DNA from: Mesostigma viride
Lineage: Eukaryota; Streptophyta; Mesostigmatophyceae; Mesostigmatales; Mesostigmataceae
Direction of reading: 5' to 3'
Assembly (NCBI GenBank): GCA_009746045.1
Contig: RPFO01001017.1
Span: forward strand, 62,001 to 126,000
Length of the DNA: 64,000 bases
Both the position numbers and the translations under genes were made by a program. The notes beneath the pieces were generated by a model, which saw only the letters and a list, made by a program, of their open reading frames with translations, was not told where the DNA came from and searched no databases. Below are positions 1-9,500 of the stretch, in pieces (position 1 is the first letter of the stretch; the number at the start of each line of letters is the position of its first letter).

Positions 1-504
1 GTTCCAGGTGCAATCGCTCCAACAAGGGAAGTCGAACCTTCATTCCTTCCTGCAAATCAGGTCGCGCAAGCTTTCGGTGGTCTTGCTCGACATCCCTTAA
101 GTTAGACCTACAATGAGCATGGTGGGGCAGCAGAGGCGGACATCCCGCCGGCTATCAAAGTTTACTTCGGCCGGGACTTTCTACCAGTTTTAAGATGGCG
201 CACCATGGCTAGGCGCAAACTAGCACAGTTATGGGAAATGGGCAGACTAATTGCGTGAACAGGATCGTTTACAGAATTTGATATTTACGATTTGGTACTC
301 GCAATGGTCACCGCTTGACATCGAAATGGCGAACGTGCAAATAGCCTGGCAAGACGTGTGTGACGACACTAATTGTGACGAAGTGTGGTGCCCGGCGTCA
401 CGTGCCTCTTCGATTCCCGGCAAATTGGCAACTCGCGCCAGGGTGACAGCAGCCCGAATATACTGTAAGACGGGCCGGGTGCGGTTTCTCGGCGCGCGCG
501 GTGG
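1..504. other. No recognisable gene at the left edge
   Basis: I see no coding exon, RNA gene or long repeat here. Short open frames on both strands have no recognisable domain. Given what follows, it may be older retrotransposon sequence, but only the part from about 505 onward can be tied to a LINE. Confidence 0.5.
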
Positions 505-646
505 CTGCGAGTTGAGAATCCTGCAACCTGGTGAGTTTCCCGCCATCCTGATCTAATCTCTAGGGAGAGAAGTAGTAGCCCCCATGCTGACACAGGATCA
601 AGATTGCCCTGTCGGTTCACCGGCGCGGGAATAAACTCAACTCAAC
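505..646 (+). mobile_element. 3' relic of an RTE/Craft-like LINE with AACTC-repeat tail
   Basis: Plus-strand translation near 515-556 contains LQPGEFPAILI, matching LQPGEFPAVLI in the reverse transcriptase relic at 19279-20750 just before its catalytic block. After it comes a stop codon and a non-coding stretch ending in AATAAACTCAACTCAAC. The pentamer repeat looks like a LINE microsatellite tail. The next element is inserted in this tail, and more of the pentamer resumes at about 5520. Confidence 0.6.
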
Positions 647-650
647 TTTT
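634..650. repeat. Target-site duplication, 3' side of the L1-type LINE
   Basis: The sequence AAACTCAACTCAAC followed by TTTTTT is the minus-strand end of the LINE: an A run, then a 14-bp duplicated target. The partner copy is at about 5519-5541, where the pentamer run is longer. Because the target is itself a pentamer repeat, the exact duplication length is ambiguous. Confidence 0.65.
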
Positions 651-771
651 TTCGGGGAAATGGGTATATTTTATTAGCCAATTATGGACCAAAGAGGTGA
701 GAGGGGAAATGAGTATCAGCGAATCCTAATGAAGGTGGGCACGCACACGTGTGGCGGTGACAGGTGAAAGG

Positions 772-1758
772 CTAATAGGGCGCGTTATTAGACCAGGGAA
801 GCCATTGGACCTGAGTGATGTCGCCATGAGGCATACTGGTGAATACCTGATTACGGCCCAGTAGATCATGAAAAAGCTGGAGCGGGCTGGGCTTGTCGTT
901 ATTGGGCCCTGGGTCCCACACCCTGTGTTGTTCCTGAGCTAACAGCCAGTAGCGGCGCATAGCCGCATTCCATAGGTATATAAAGCGCCGGACTACGCCG
1001 CCGCGGGTATACTCCTCGCGGACCTTAAAGACTGTCTCGTTGCGTATGGTCCAGATCGCGTATAGCATAGTAGTGCGTAGCCATATCCATTCTGCTTGGG
1101 AAACTGAAAGCTCGGACCCTGGTGTGCCAGCAATACCGAAAATGATGGTACGCACGCTGATTGGGAGAGTGGGTGGCGATGCCGTCCATGCGGCCCAGAT
1201 GTTAATGAGCCACGTCCAAACCCCAGGGAGATTACAGTAAAGAAACCTGTGCTCAATGGTTTCACTAGGGTGCGTGCACAGGCATGATGCATCATGACCA
1301 AAACGCTCGTGGAGCATGGCGCAGACCCCTATCGCCCTATGCATCAAAAGGTGTTGTACATCAGTGGCCCTGCGGTCCACGAGAGGGTGGTCTACCGCCA
1401 GGGTAATCATCTTAACCCAAGTGTAGCCCGGCCAATGTATTCCCCAGCGGGCTCGGCCCGGGTGGGGCTGATGGTACATATGCAACAAGATATCATAACC
1501 CCAATCTGCGGTGTACTCAAAGATACATTTGCTGGTTCTGATGTCCCCCTTGGTTAAGACCCATCCAAATTCAACCGGGTCCAGATGTAGTAGATCGAGC
1601 CGTGTGTTGCCCACGTGTAGCCATGTAATGCTCTCAACCGGGGATAATGGGTCCGGCTGGATCATGCAGATCTTGGCACAGACCATGGGACTACGCGTAT
1701 GCGGTGACACTGGGAAGCTGGCGTGTACGCATATAAGGTGGATAGTTGATACAGACAC
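772..1758 (-). CDS. LINE ORF2 C-terminal region with zf-RVT-like zinc-binding motif
   Basis: This is the distal part of the same LINE protein, displaced by one frameshift. The motif CLCTHPSETIEHRFLYC followed by LPGVW has the Cys/His spacing of the zinc-binding domain that closes many plant and algal LINE ORF2 proteins, and downstream WxxW-rich sequence also fits. The in-frame methionine at 1758 is probably not a true start. The stop at 772 is followed by about 120 nt of 3' UTR and the A run. Confidence 0.8.
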   Translation of the reverse strand: MSVSTIHLICVHASFPVSPHTRSPMVCAKICMIQPDPLSPVESITWLHVGNTRLDLLHLDPVEFGWVLTKGDIRTSKCIFEYTADWGYDILLHMYHQPHPGRARWGIHWPGYTWVKMITLAVDHPLVDRRATDVQHLLMHRAIGVCAMLHERFGHDASCLCTHPSETIEHRFLYCNLPGVWTWLINIWAAWTASPPTLPISVRTIIFGIAGTPGSELSVSQAEWIWLRTTMLYAIWTIRNETVFKVREEYTRGGVVRRFIYLWNAAMRRYWLLAQEQHRVWDPGPNNDKPSPLQLFHDLLGRNQVFTSMPHGDITQVQWLPWSNNAPY

Positions 1759-4700
1759 CCATTGTGGCCAGAAATAGCGTCCAGCAGTTGTAGTTGGAGC
1801 CCCTCAGGTGGCAGAACCGTCACGACTAAACCCTTGCACGCAGGCGTGACTCCGTCGGCGTAGAAGCTAACCCAGTCGCCGGTTATAATTGGCTTGCGTG
1901 GGGCAGTCATCAATGCATGCCACGCCGCTGGTATCGCACTTATAAGAGTTTGCCACGCTTGCAGGGAGGGCATGTGGGAGACCCAAGTGCTGACCTCGTC
2001 GTAGCTGAGCCGTCGGTACGCAGCGCCGTGCCCCAGGTAGAGGTCCAGCACCCTGACAATCGGCGGTGACGCGCGCAGAAAGCCATCATACGGGTTGTGT
2101 CCGTGGAGAGTGCCCAGGGGCTTGTTAGTAGCGTCTGTGATTAAGTCATTAAAAAAGAGTGGCTGCCGTGCCACCTCCTCTCTAGTAGTAGGAAAGACTA
2201 GGCGACCCGGCTTGAGCTTATTGTAACCTGTCCATATGCGCTGCCAATACCATGGGAGTCCTTTGTACGAAATAAGGGTGCTGCCCAGTATGCCCGCCCC
2301 CAGTTGCCACGAGGTGCCACTAGCATGGGTGGAAAGAGAGGCTAGCGTTTCACGTGCAAGCATGCAGCCAGGGTGTGTGTTAACGCCCATAAAAACGGAT
2401 ATCACTTGTTTAGCATACAGCGACCACAGACGCCATTGTATGTTGTGGAGCCCGAGGCCCCCGTGCACCCATGACATGAAGGACATCTCTCTGTTGATCC
2501 ATCCGTGGACCGTGTGGGAGATTAAGCCTTTCTGTTTCCAGACAAAATTGCTGCCAAGGCGTTGGATGAGCTGTGTGGTGGCATCATTGGGTGGGTGTGC
2601 TTGGCAATAATACAAGACCTTAGAGAACAACAGTTGGTTGACGATCAGGGTTCGCCCTCGTAGGCTCATGCGGTGGACGGCCCCCCAGCGCCCTGCGGTA
2701 AGGAGAACGCCTGCAAGCTTGCCCACGTGGTTGGTTTCATCATACATGAAAGAACGTTGTTCAGCCAAGCGTCCCTCGGGTGTGCAGCCGATGGGACAAT
2801 TGTGCAAAAGGTGGTGATCCCCCGGCTTGACCCAGGTCACAGCCAGGTTGGGGAGGGCGTAGCGTAGGGTGTTGGTTTTGCCGATATGCAGTCCCGTGGA
2901 CTTGAGCACATTGCATCGTTGTTGTGTGGCAACAGAATAGGTAGTGATATTATCCATGACAGCATGCACTTCAGGCAGAGAGATACAAACATTTGTTGTG
3001 TCATCCACATAAGCCGTTTGGAATATACCTTTACCGTTACCTGTCGGGAAGCCCCGAATGCGAGGATCGTTCTGGTGTAGCCAGTAGAGTCCTGCGTGGG
3101 CCAAGAGAAATAGAATAGGGGACATGCAATCTCCTTGTGGTAGCGATCGTGAGCTAGCGCCGGTCGCTGACTTGTGTCCGTCTATTAGTAAATACCAAGC
3201 CAGGGATTTGATCATACCCATAATGACGGTCATGAGTTGTGGGCCAAATCCTAGTGCGGTTAGAATGTGTTCTAGGTATTCCCAGCACATACGGTCAAAG
3301 GCTTTTTCAAAATCCCAAAACAATATGAAACCCTCTATATCGTCGCGCCAGGCTTTTTCCACAATGTCCATGATGAGGGTAATGCTGTCGTTGATGTGGA
3401 GATTGGCCCTAAAGCCCACTTGCTCCGGACCAATGAGGAAGTCTAGGACGGTGTATAAGCGTCGTTGGATTATTTTACTGATGATTTTGTACGCTACCGT
3501 AAGGAGACGGATTGGGCGGTAGTTTTTCCATAGAGTCTTGTCTCCTTTTTTGTACAGTAAGATAAGCGCAGATTCAGCCCATCTGCCGCTCACCTTACCG
3601 TGCCGCCAAATTTCAAGAATACATTCGTAGAAATCTATGTGTAGAAGGGACCAGAACGTTTTCCAGAATTCAATAGGCAGACCGTCGACCCCGGGGGCGC
3701 TACCGGTTTTGATGTGTTCCATAGCTGTTGTGGCCTCTTCCATGGAGGGGATTTGATCGAGTTCCTGCTGTTGAGCTGGTGTAAGGCGACGGGGAATGGC
3801 ATGTAGGATTTTTTGCATGGCTGCAGATGAGTCAGGATGGGGTTCGTTTAGAAAGAGAGCTGAGTAGTAACGGTGACCACTCTGTAGTATGGAGGTGATG
3901 TCTCGGTGGCTGCCGTGTTCGTCTTGGATTTCCGTGATAGAGGAGTGAGCTTTAGGGGTAGGAATCAGAGCAAAGAACTCTTTGGTCATTCTTTCTCCTA
4001 CCTGGTGCCACCACAGATTTTCTGAGTCTAGTGCTAATGTGTGACGCTCGAAACGTAGTTTGTCAAGTTCGGTCTGAGCTCTTTGAAGTTTTGTTAGTTC
4101 CGATTGATACAGGGTAGGCTTCGCTTGGAGTTTATTCACTATGCGTTGGTAGTACCGATAGTCCTGTCCTTTCTGGCGGCGGATATTTTGTGAATACAGT
4201 TGGGAAAATTCTAGAATGTTAGCTAGGCCCTCCTGCATCCAGCTGCAGCAGTCTGTGTAGCTACCCTTGCTGGCTCTCCACGACTGCCAGCGTGTCATGA
4301 TCTCAAGGTAGTACTTATCGTCCGCGAGTAGGTGTTTGTTTAAGCGGGGAATGCCGGGGCCCCGGGCGGAGTTGGTGTGATGGGCAAGGGTAACGATGAG
4401 TGGGTAGTGATCAGAAAAATTAACAGAACGGTCGACCGATGCGTAGCAAACTAGGTCCGCCCATGCGGGTGTGATGTAGATTTTATCAAGACGACGAGTA
4501 GTGCGTACATTTAAACGTGTGGCCAGCCAAGTGGGCCCGTGGTCTCGTGAGCGGATGACATCCTGTAAGTTCAGGTCCATGATCTGTTTACTGAAGGCCG
4601 CTGTGCGTATAGGGGGGTGTTCATCCAGGTCTATATTGAAATCGCCCATCAACGCAATTTCGAACCCCTGTGAGATAAGGTCAGCGGCCATTTTGAAGAG

Positions 4701-5279
4701 GGAAGGGTAGAATGAGGCTTGATCCGTTGGCTCGGTTGGGGCATATACACTAATAATGTATCCCTTATTTCCTGCCCATGTAATGGACTGCCGCGTCCAA
4801 CGGCCCTGCCATCTAGCCTCCGCTGTGTCGGTAGCTATAGCCCAGTCCTGGCATGTCAGCGTAGGGTTGGGAGGTTTACGGTATTGAATGAGGGCAGTGC
4901 CCCCTTGTGTACCGCGTGCCCATGCCCAACGGTGAACTGTCCTAGGTGCAAGTGCTCTAGCAGCTCTAAGGGCGGTGCGTGTGGCAGCTTCTTGGATTTT
5001 ATGTTCCTGCAGTCCTATCCAAATTTCATGCGAGGGGCCCACGTAGCGCTCGAGCAAGTTGTGTAATGCATTTGCTAATTCTCGTGTGCGAGGTATTCGC
5101 TGTCCCTGCCCTGGTGTGTGTGACCCGTATGTGTTCAGCCCCCTGACATTCCACGATACCAGTGTTAGTTGACTCATGTCATTGCAGGGCTCCAGCGGAC
5201 CAGGCCGGGTAGGTTCCGTGTAGGTCCCCATGGCGTGGTGAGATTGGACCTGCGAAAGGTGAAAGACACGGCACAACAT
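1662..5279 (-). CDS. LINE ORF2: apurinic endonuclease plus reverse transcriptase (frameshifted copy)
   Basis: This frame encodes the replication enzyme of a non-LTR retrotransposon, which nicks genomic DNA and primes cDNA synthesis there. The N-terminal endonuclease/exonuclease/phosphatase domain shows LVSWNVRGLN, the metal-binding GLQEHK, MGDFNID, and a C-terminal SDHYPL. The reverse transcriptase follows with RPIRLLTVAYKIISKII, GPEQVGFRANLHINDS, the catalytic FWDFEKAFD, SLPQGDCMSPILF, and the active-site box AYVDD where most LINEs have ADD. The frame gives up to 1205 residues; homology begins near MSQLTLVSW, about 35 residues in, so the exact start is uncertain. It stops at 1662 but the protein evidently continues in the overlapping frame 772-1758, so a frameshift lies in the overlap. 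Confidence 0.93.
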   Translation of the reverse strand: MLCRVFHLSQVQSHHAMGTYTEPTRPGPLEPCNDMSQLTLVSWNVRGLNTYGSHTPGQGQRIPRTRELANALHNLLERYVGPSHEIWIGLQEHKIQEAATRTALRAARALAPRTVHRWAWARGTQGGTALIQYRKPPNPTLTCQDWAIATDTAEARWQGRWTRQSITWAGNKGYIISVYAPTEPTDQASFYPSLFKMAADLISQGFEIALMGDFNIDLDEHPPIRTAAFSKQIMDLNLQDVIRSRDHGPTWLATRLNVRTTRRLDKIYITPAWADLVCYASVDRSVNFSDHYPLIVTLAHHTNSARGPGIPRLNKHLLADDKYYLEIMTRWQSWRASKGSYTDCCSWMQEGLANILEFSQLYSQNIRRQKGQDYRYYQRIVNKLQAKPTLYQSELTKLQRAQTELDKLRFERHTLALDSENLWWHQVGERMTKEFFALIPTPKAHSSITEIQDEHGSHRDITSILQSGHRYYSALFLNEPHPDSSAAMQKILHAIPRRLTPAQQQELDQIPSMEEATTAMEHIKTGSAPGVDGLPIEFWKTFWSLLHIDFYECILEIWRHGKVSGRWAESALILLYKKGDKTLWKNYRPIRLLTVAYKIISKIIQRRLYTVLDFLIGPEQVGFRANLHINDSITLIMDIVEKAWRDDIEGFILFWDFEKAFDRMCWEYLEHILTALGFGPQLMTVIMGMIKSLAWYLLIDGHKSATGASSRSLPQGDCMSPILFLLAHAGLYWLHQNDPRIRGFPTGNGKGIFQTAYVDDTTNVCISLPEVHAVMDNITTYSVATQQRCNVLKSTGLHIGKTNTLRYALPNLAVTWVKPGDHHLLHNCPIGCTPEGRLAEQRSFMYDETNHVGKLAGVLLTAGRWGAVHRMSLRGRTLIVNQLLFSKVLYYCQAHPPNDATTQLIQRLGSNFVWKQKGLISHTVHGWINREMSFMSWVHGGLGLHNIQWRLWSLYAKQVISVFMGVNTHPGCMLARETLASLSTHASGTSWQLGAGILGSTLISYKGLPWYWQRIWTGYNKLKPGRLVFPTTREEVARQPLFFNDLITDATNKPLGTLHGHNPYDGFLRASPPIVRVLDLYLGHGAAYRRLSYDEVSTWVSHMPSLQAWQTLISAIPAAWHALMTAPRKPIITGDWVSFYADGVTPACKGLVVTVLPPEGLQLQLLDAISGHNGCLYQLSTLYAYTPASQCHRIRVVPWSVPRSA

Positions 5280-5518
5280 GCACAGGGCGTGGGCGTGAGA
5301 TAGTCATTAAAAGAGAGACCTACTGTGCAGTGTGCTGTGAGCAGAACCAAAGCGATTGGAAAGGCTGCATTACACCCACGTTTGGGTAATGGCAGCAGGT
5401 ATTGAGAAAAGTCGTTATGGAGGTGTCTTGGTGATAGCGGATCACCTGGTGTGGCGATAACTATTCCATAGTCATTGCGCCTGTGAAAGGGTAACCGAGG
5501 GTACAGGAGGTCACGCTC

Positions 5519-5541
5519 CAAACTCAACTCAACTCAACTCA
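5519..5541. repeat. AACTC pentamer run, 5' side duplication of the L1-type LINE
   Basis: The pentamer AACTC is repeated more than four times. It is the 5' flank of the minus-strand LINE and the continuation of the host LINE tail seen at 630-646. Confidence 0.7.
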
Positions 5542-5545
5542 ACAG

Positions 5546-5600
5546 GATTGCCAGCCACTTGGCTCAGTTGGCTGGCACTTGTCCCACGCTGGGGACAAGC
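5546..5600 (+). mobile_element. Possible tRNA-like SINE head
   Basis: TGGCTCAGTTGG at about 5561 matches the A-box promoter consensus of RNA polymerase III genes. It lies in a small foldback (GCCAGCCA...TGGCTGGC), and GTCCC/GGGAC can pair just downstream. I find no clear B box at the expected distance, so a SINE fragment is only a possibility. Confidence 0.25.
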
Positions 5601-5627
5601 CAAGAAAACACTCAACCTGCTGCAGAA

Positions 5628-5760
5628 TCATGAAGCTGTAACTAATTAATTTAGTAACATAACTCCGTTGGGAGTACACGTAGCACATATCCCGGAGAAG
5701 GGGCATATGGCTTTTTTTTAAATGCATTCTGGGCTACTTCCTGCAAGGGGCATGAAGCTG
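5628..5760 (-). mobile_element. LINE 3'-tail family copy with ACTCC-GGAGT hairpin
   Basis: This copy has the short stem-loop ACTCCGTTGGGAGT, then CACATATCCC..GAGAAGGGGCATATGG and GGGCTACTTCCTGCAAGG. Matching copies lie at 18765-18925, 18953-19111, 22505-22690, 40500-40740 and 40903-41060. The edge beside the hairpin has TTAATTAA units, the 3' microsatellite tail of the family; here it is short and degraded. Confidence 0.7.
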
Positions 5761-6564
5761 TATGAGAACAAGATGCAAATAGCGGATGAGCTGAACGAGG
5801 TGAACCCACCTCTGACGGCAGTCACGGCACTCCCTGTAGGAATACCGAATAATTCCTTCTAGCGGCTAGCCTTACAGTACTAAAGAATTTCGATATTTAG
5901 AGAACCAGAGTCTGATATGTGTGCCAGATTGTGTGGGGACGTAGGAATAACGTATGTGTGCTCCAGTTGCCACCAAAATTCCAACAAGTAGGAGGCCGCC
6001 ACCGATTCGAATTTGAGAATTTGTGATATGGTGGGCGCGCGGCAGTTGACATCCACCGTGCACATGAGGGCGGCCGCGAATTGGGAGAACATGAGTAGGC
6101 AAGCCTGAGGTTTCCGGCAGGGCTCACCCAAATAGCAAGCTATTTGGAGCGGGTCTACTGTAACATCCGTTTCGTGATGGTCAATGTGCTGGTGCGCATG
6201 CGTTAAGGGCAGCCGCATTATCGAAATTACGCTTGCCTTCGAGGCATTACAAATGCGATGTAACTTTGAGAGCCGGAAAACCCGCTTACCGATAGATAGC
6301 TGAATGCCGGCTGATCATTTGACAAACTTATTCGCATTGATATATGTCGGCGGGTGGCCATAGGTGAATGTCGGGTCTACTGCAGACTTAGTACGAGCAC
6401 GTGCTTTCCGCCATCCGTCTACTTTCCAGTTCGCTTACTGGGCAAGTAAGTACGCATAACTTCCGATTTGGCCGAGTCCGATTGCGAGGCTGCTAGGCTT
6501 CGCGATAGCGACCCCTCCCCAGGGGATCGGATGGGCCGAATCTAGTGCGGGCCTCCTAGGGCTC
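5761..6564. other. Upstream region of the dioxygenase gene; no gene seen
   Basis: There is no convincing exon or repeat. The stretch presumably holds the promoter and 5' UTR of the gene starting at 6565, but I could not pick out a TATA box or other fixed element. Confidence 0.4.
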
Positions 6565-9500
6565 ATGGTGCGAAGCTTTCAAAGGCCCCACGTGCCTGGC
6601 CGGCAGCGGCTGCGCAAATTGCTTCTCTTTGCGGTTGCCATCCTGGCCTGCCGTGCTGTCGTCGGCCCGTTCGTCCTTGACTGGCGTCGACCACCTCTCG
6701 ACGAACCCGTGGATGCGTGCGACCTCGCACAATGTATCGCCGCCCCCACCGCCAAGTACTTTATGTATGAAGGCCGCTTCAGCGCGTGGATGAATGAGCA
6801 GCTGAGCCCTGCGTGCCGGGAACAGTGCTGGATCGGCAACCACCGGGTCCTGTGCGAGAATTGCAGCGACATCGACGTGCCGGGGAATGAGGTGAAGCGG
6901 CGGATATGTGGCGCGTTCTGCAACGTCCACGGGTCATGCCCCATGTCCAGCGCCGTGGAGAAGCCGCACCCGGTTTGCCCGGTGCGTGTTTGCATTGGTC
7001 AGCATAGACAGACATGTAACACGTGGGTGGCTAGCGTTGGGGCCACACCTCACATGACTTTCATGCATGCTCCCACTTGCATATATACTACCCGGCGACG
7101 TCGGGCACCATCGTGTGGTGCCCTTTGTCCTGGAGGAGTTTGGGGCCATGGGGCCCCTGACCTCCGCCTTCTTCAAGGAGTGTTGCCGGCTCCGGGAGGA
7201 CCGGCTGGACCTGGAGGGCCAGCGGGCCCCATGGTCGGCGCGGACCTGGACGTCATATTGGCGTCAGCGCTTGTCGGTGGCGCTGACTCGGGCCATGGCT
7301 GACATCATGCTCCGCCGTACGCGGGCTGATTTTGCGGTGCAGCAGGGCTATTAGGTTCCTCCCGTTAGGCGTTTCCATTGGTCTTATCGTAGTATAGAGC
7401 TTTGACATGGCTCTGTATATAGGTTTATAGCTGGGCGTTTGCTTTGGTTTGAGTGATTTCACTCTGCTGTAAGTAATTATATTTTTAATATATATATACT
7501 ACCCGTGTGAACTGGCCTGCGATGATTAGAAAACACTGCCACAGGCCACTGTGTGTGGGCTGCTGGCCCTTACATGGGCTGGCTAGCCTACTAGTGTCTA
7601 TAGAGTGGTTGAGCGACGAGCGCATGTGGTGCCTGTTCCTTAGTCAAAAGGGGGGCTCAGGGGATGCGAGGGCCCAGGCCACTGTGAGGGCTTCCGCAGC
7701 GGTGAATGGTGCCCAATGAAAAGAATTGAATGGCATGAACTGTCCTTTCTGCACCTCCTCATCCTCCATGTGGCCCGTTGGCACGGCCGGATCCGTGCGC
7801 GCGCCGGCGCCAAGTGTGTCCTTTCCCTTGGTGTGAACATCAGCCAACACTGGCGTGGATGAGACAAACTGCGCAGGTGTGCCCGCCTCACCCCACGCAC
7901 AAGGCTGCCTTACCACGCGCACAAGCCTGCCTTAGCGCATGCACAAGCCTGCCCTCCCCCCCGCACAAGCCTGCCTTACTGCGCGCACAAGACTGCCTGA
8001 GCGCAGGCACAAGTCGTGAGTCACTGTACGACAGTGTAGTCACTGTACGACAGTGTGCCAGTAGTTCATTCTCGTCACTGATCAGTCGTCCATTCTTGTT
8101 GATACTGAGCAGTAGTCCATTCTGATTACTGAGCTAGAAAGGTGAGGGTCCACATTAAGCCATGGACCGTCAAACGCTGGAAGTTTCGGTTGTCATTCCC
8201 CCAGCTAGGCCTCGCGAGGGTGGCACCGTCCATAAGGGGTCGCCTGGCCCAGTTCTGGTTCTATATGCTACTCCACATCCAGCGCTAGGCCACCCCTATA
8301 GTTCGGGGTCGCCTGGCCCAGTCCTGGTTCTATATGCTACTCCACATCCAGCGCTAGGCCACCCCTATAGTACGGGGTCGCCTGGCCCAGTTCTGGTTCT
8401 ATATGCTACTTCACATCCAGCGCTAGGCCACCCCTATAGTACGAGGTCGCCTGGCCCAGTTCTGGTTCTATATGCTACTCCACATCCAGCGCTAGGCCAC
8501 CCCTATAGTTCGGGGTCGCCTGGCCCAGTTCTGGTTCTATATGCTACTCCACATCCAGCGCTAGGCCACCCCTATAGTACGGGGTCGCCTGGCCCAGTTC
8601 TTGTTCTATATGCTACTCCACATCCAGCGCTAGGCCACCCCTATAGTATGGGGTCGCCTGGCCCAGTTCTGGTTCTATATGCTACTCCACATCCAGCGCT
8701 AGGCCACCCCTATAGTACGGGGTCGCCTGGCCCAGGTCTGGTTCTATATGCTACTCCACATCCAGCGCTAGGCCACCCCTATAGTACGGGGTCGCCTGGC
8801 CCAGGTCTGGTTCTATATGCTACTCCACATCCAGCGCTAGGCCACCCCTATAGTACGGGGTCGCCTGGCCCAGTTCTGGTTCTATATGCTACTTCACATC
8901 CAGCGCTAGGCCACCCCTATAGTTCGGGGTCGCCTGGCCCAGTTCTGGTTCTATATGCTACTCCACATCCAGCGCTAGGCCACCCCTATAGTATGGGGTC
9001 GCCTGGCCCAGTTCTGGTTCTATATGCTACTCCACATCCAGCGCTAGGCCACCCCTATAGTACGGGGTCGCCTGGCCCAGTTCTGGTTCTATATGCTACT
9101 CCACATCCAGCGCTACCTAGGCCACCCCTATAGTACGGGGTCGCCTGGCCCAGTTCTGGAGTAGGAGAGTGTCACAAAAATTCTAAAGTGAGGATGCAAC
9201 GCGGGCCGCGTATCGTTCATCCCAGATTTTAACTAGGCCAAAACCGAGGTTATTTCAAGGTGCTTGAGTCTTCATTGAATGCTCCCTTTTTCGCGGAGTG
9301 CCTGGCTCTGTTGCGACTGCCAGCCTCATGATGCGTTCCTCTTTGTGCTTCCATTGCACATGGGGGCCATGGGGGCCTCTGCCTTCTTCCCCTTTGCGCC
9401 TCTGCCTTCTTCGCCTTGTCCCCATGGTTGCCCGCAGGCATACGACCCCTCCCTGAGGGATAACCGGGTGGCGCTTTTGAAGTCCCTGGGGGCCACCGTC

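Larger units (their letters stand above)
647..5520 (-). mobile_element. Near-complete L1-type non-LTR retrotransposon
   Basis: On the minus strand a leader of about 240 nt is followed by a long endonuclease-reverse transcriptase reading frame, a C-terminal zinc-binding region in another frame, and a short A run. Both ends abut the same AACTC-type pentamer repeat, as expected for target-primed insertion with target-site duplication. No ORF1 is present, so the copy is either 5' truncated or of an ORF1-less lineage. It sits in the tail of another LINE. One frameshift near 1660-1760 makes this copy probably inactive. Confidence 0.85.

Noticed and set aside
5546-5620. A true tRNA gene
   Set aside because: Only an A-box-like motif is present; no acceptor stem, anticodon loop or B box could be drawn.
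8162-9133. A 323-codon repeat protein
   Set aside because: It is the 69-bp minisatellite read in frame. It lies between exons 2 and 3 of the dioxygenase gene and has no independent support.
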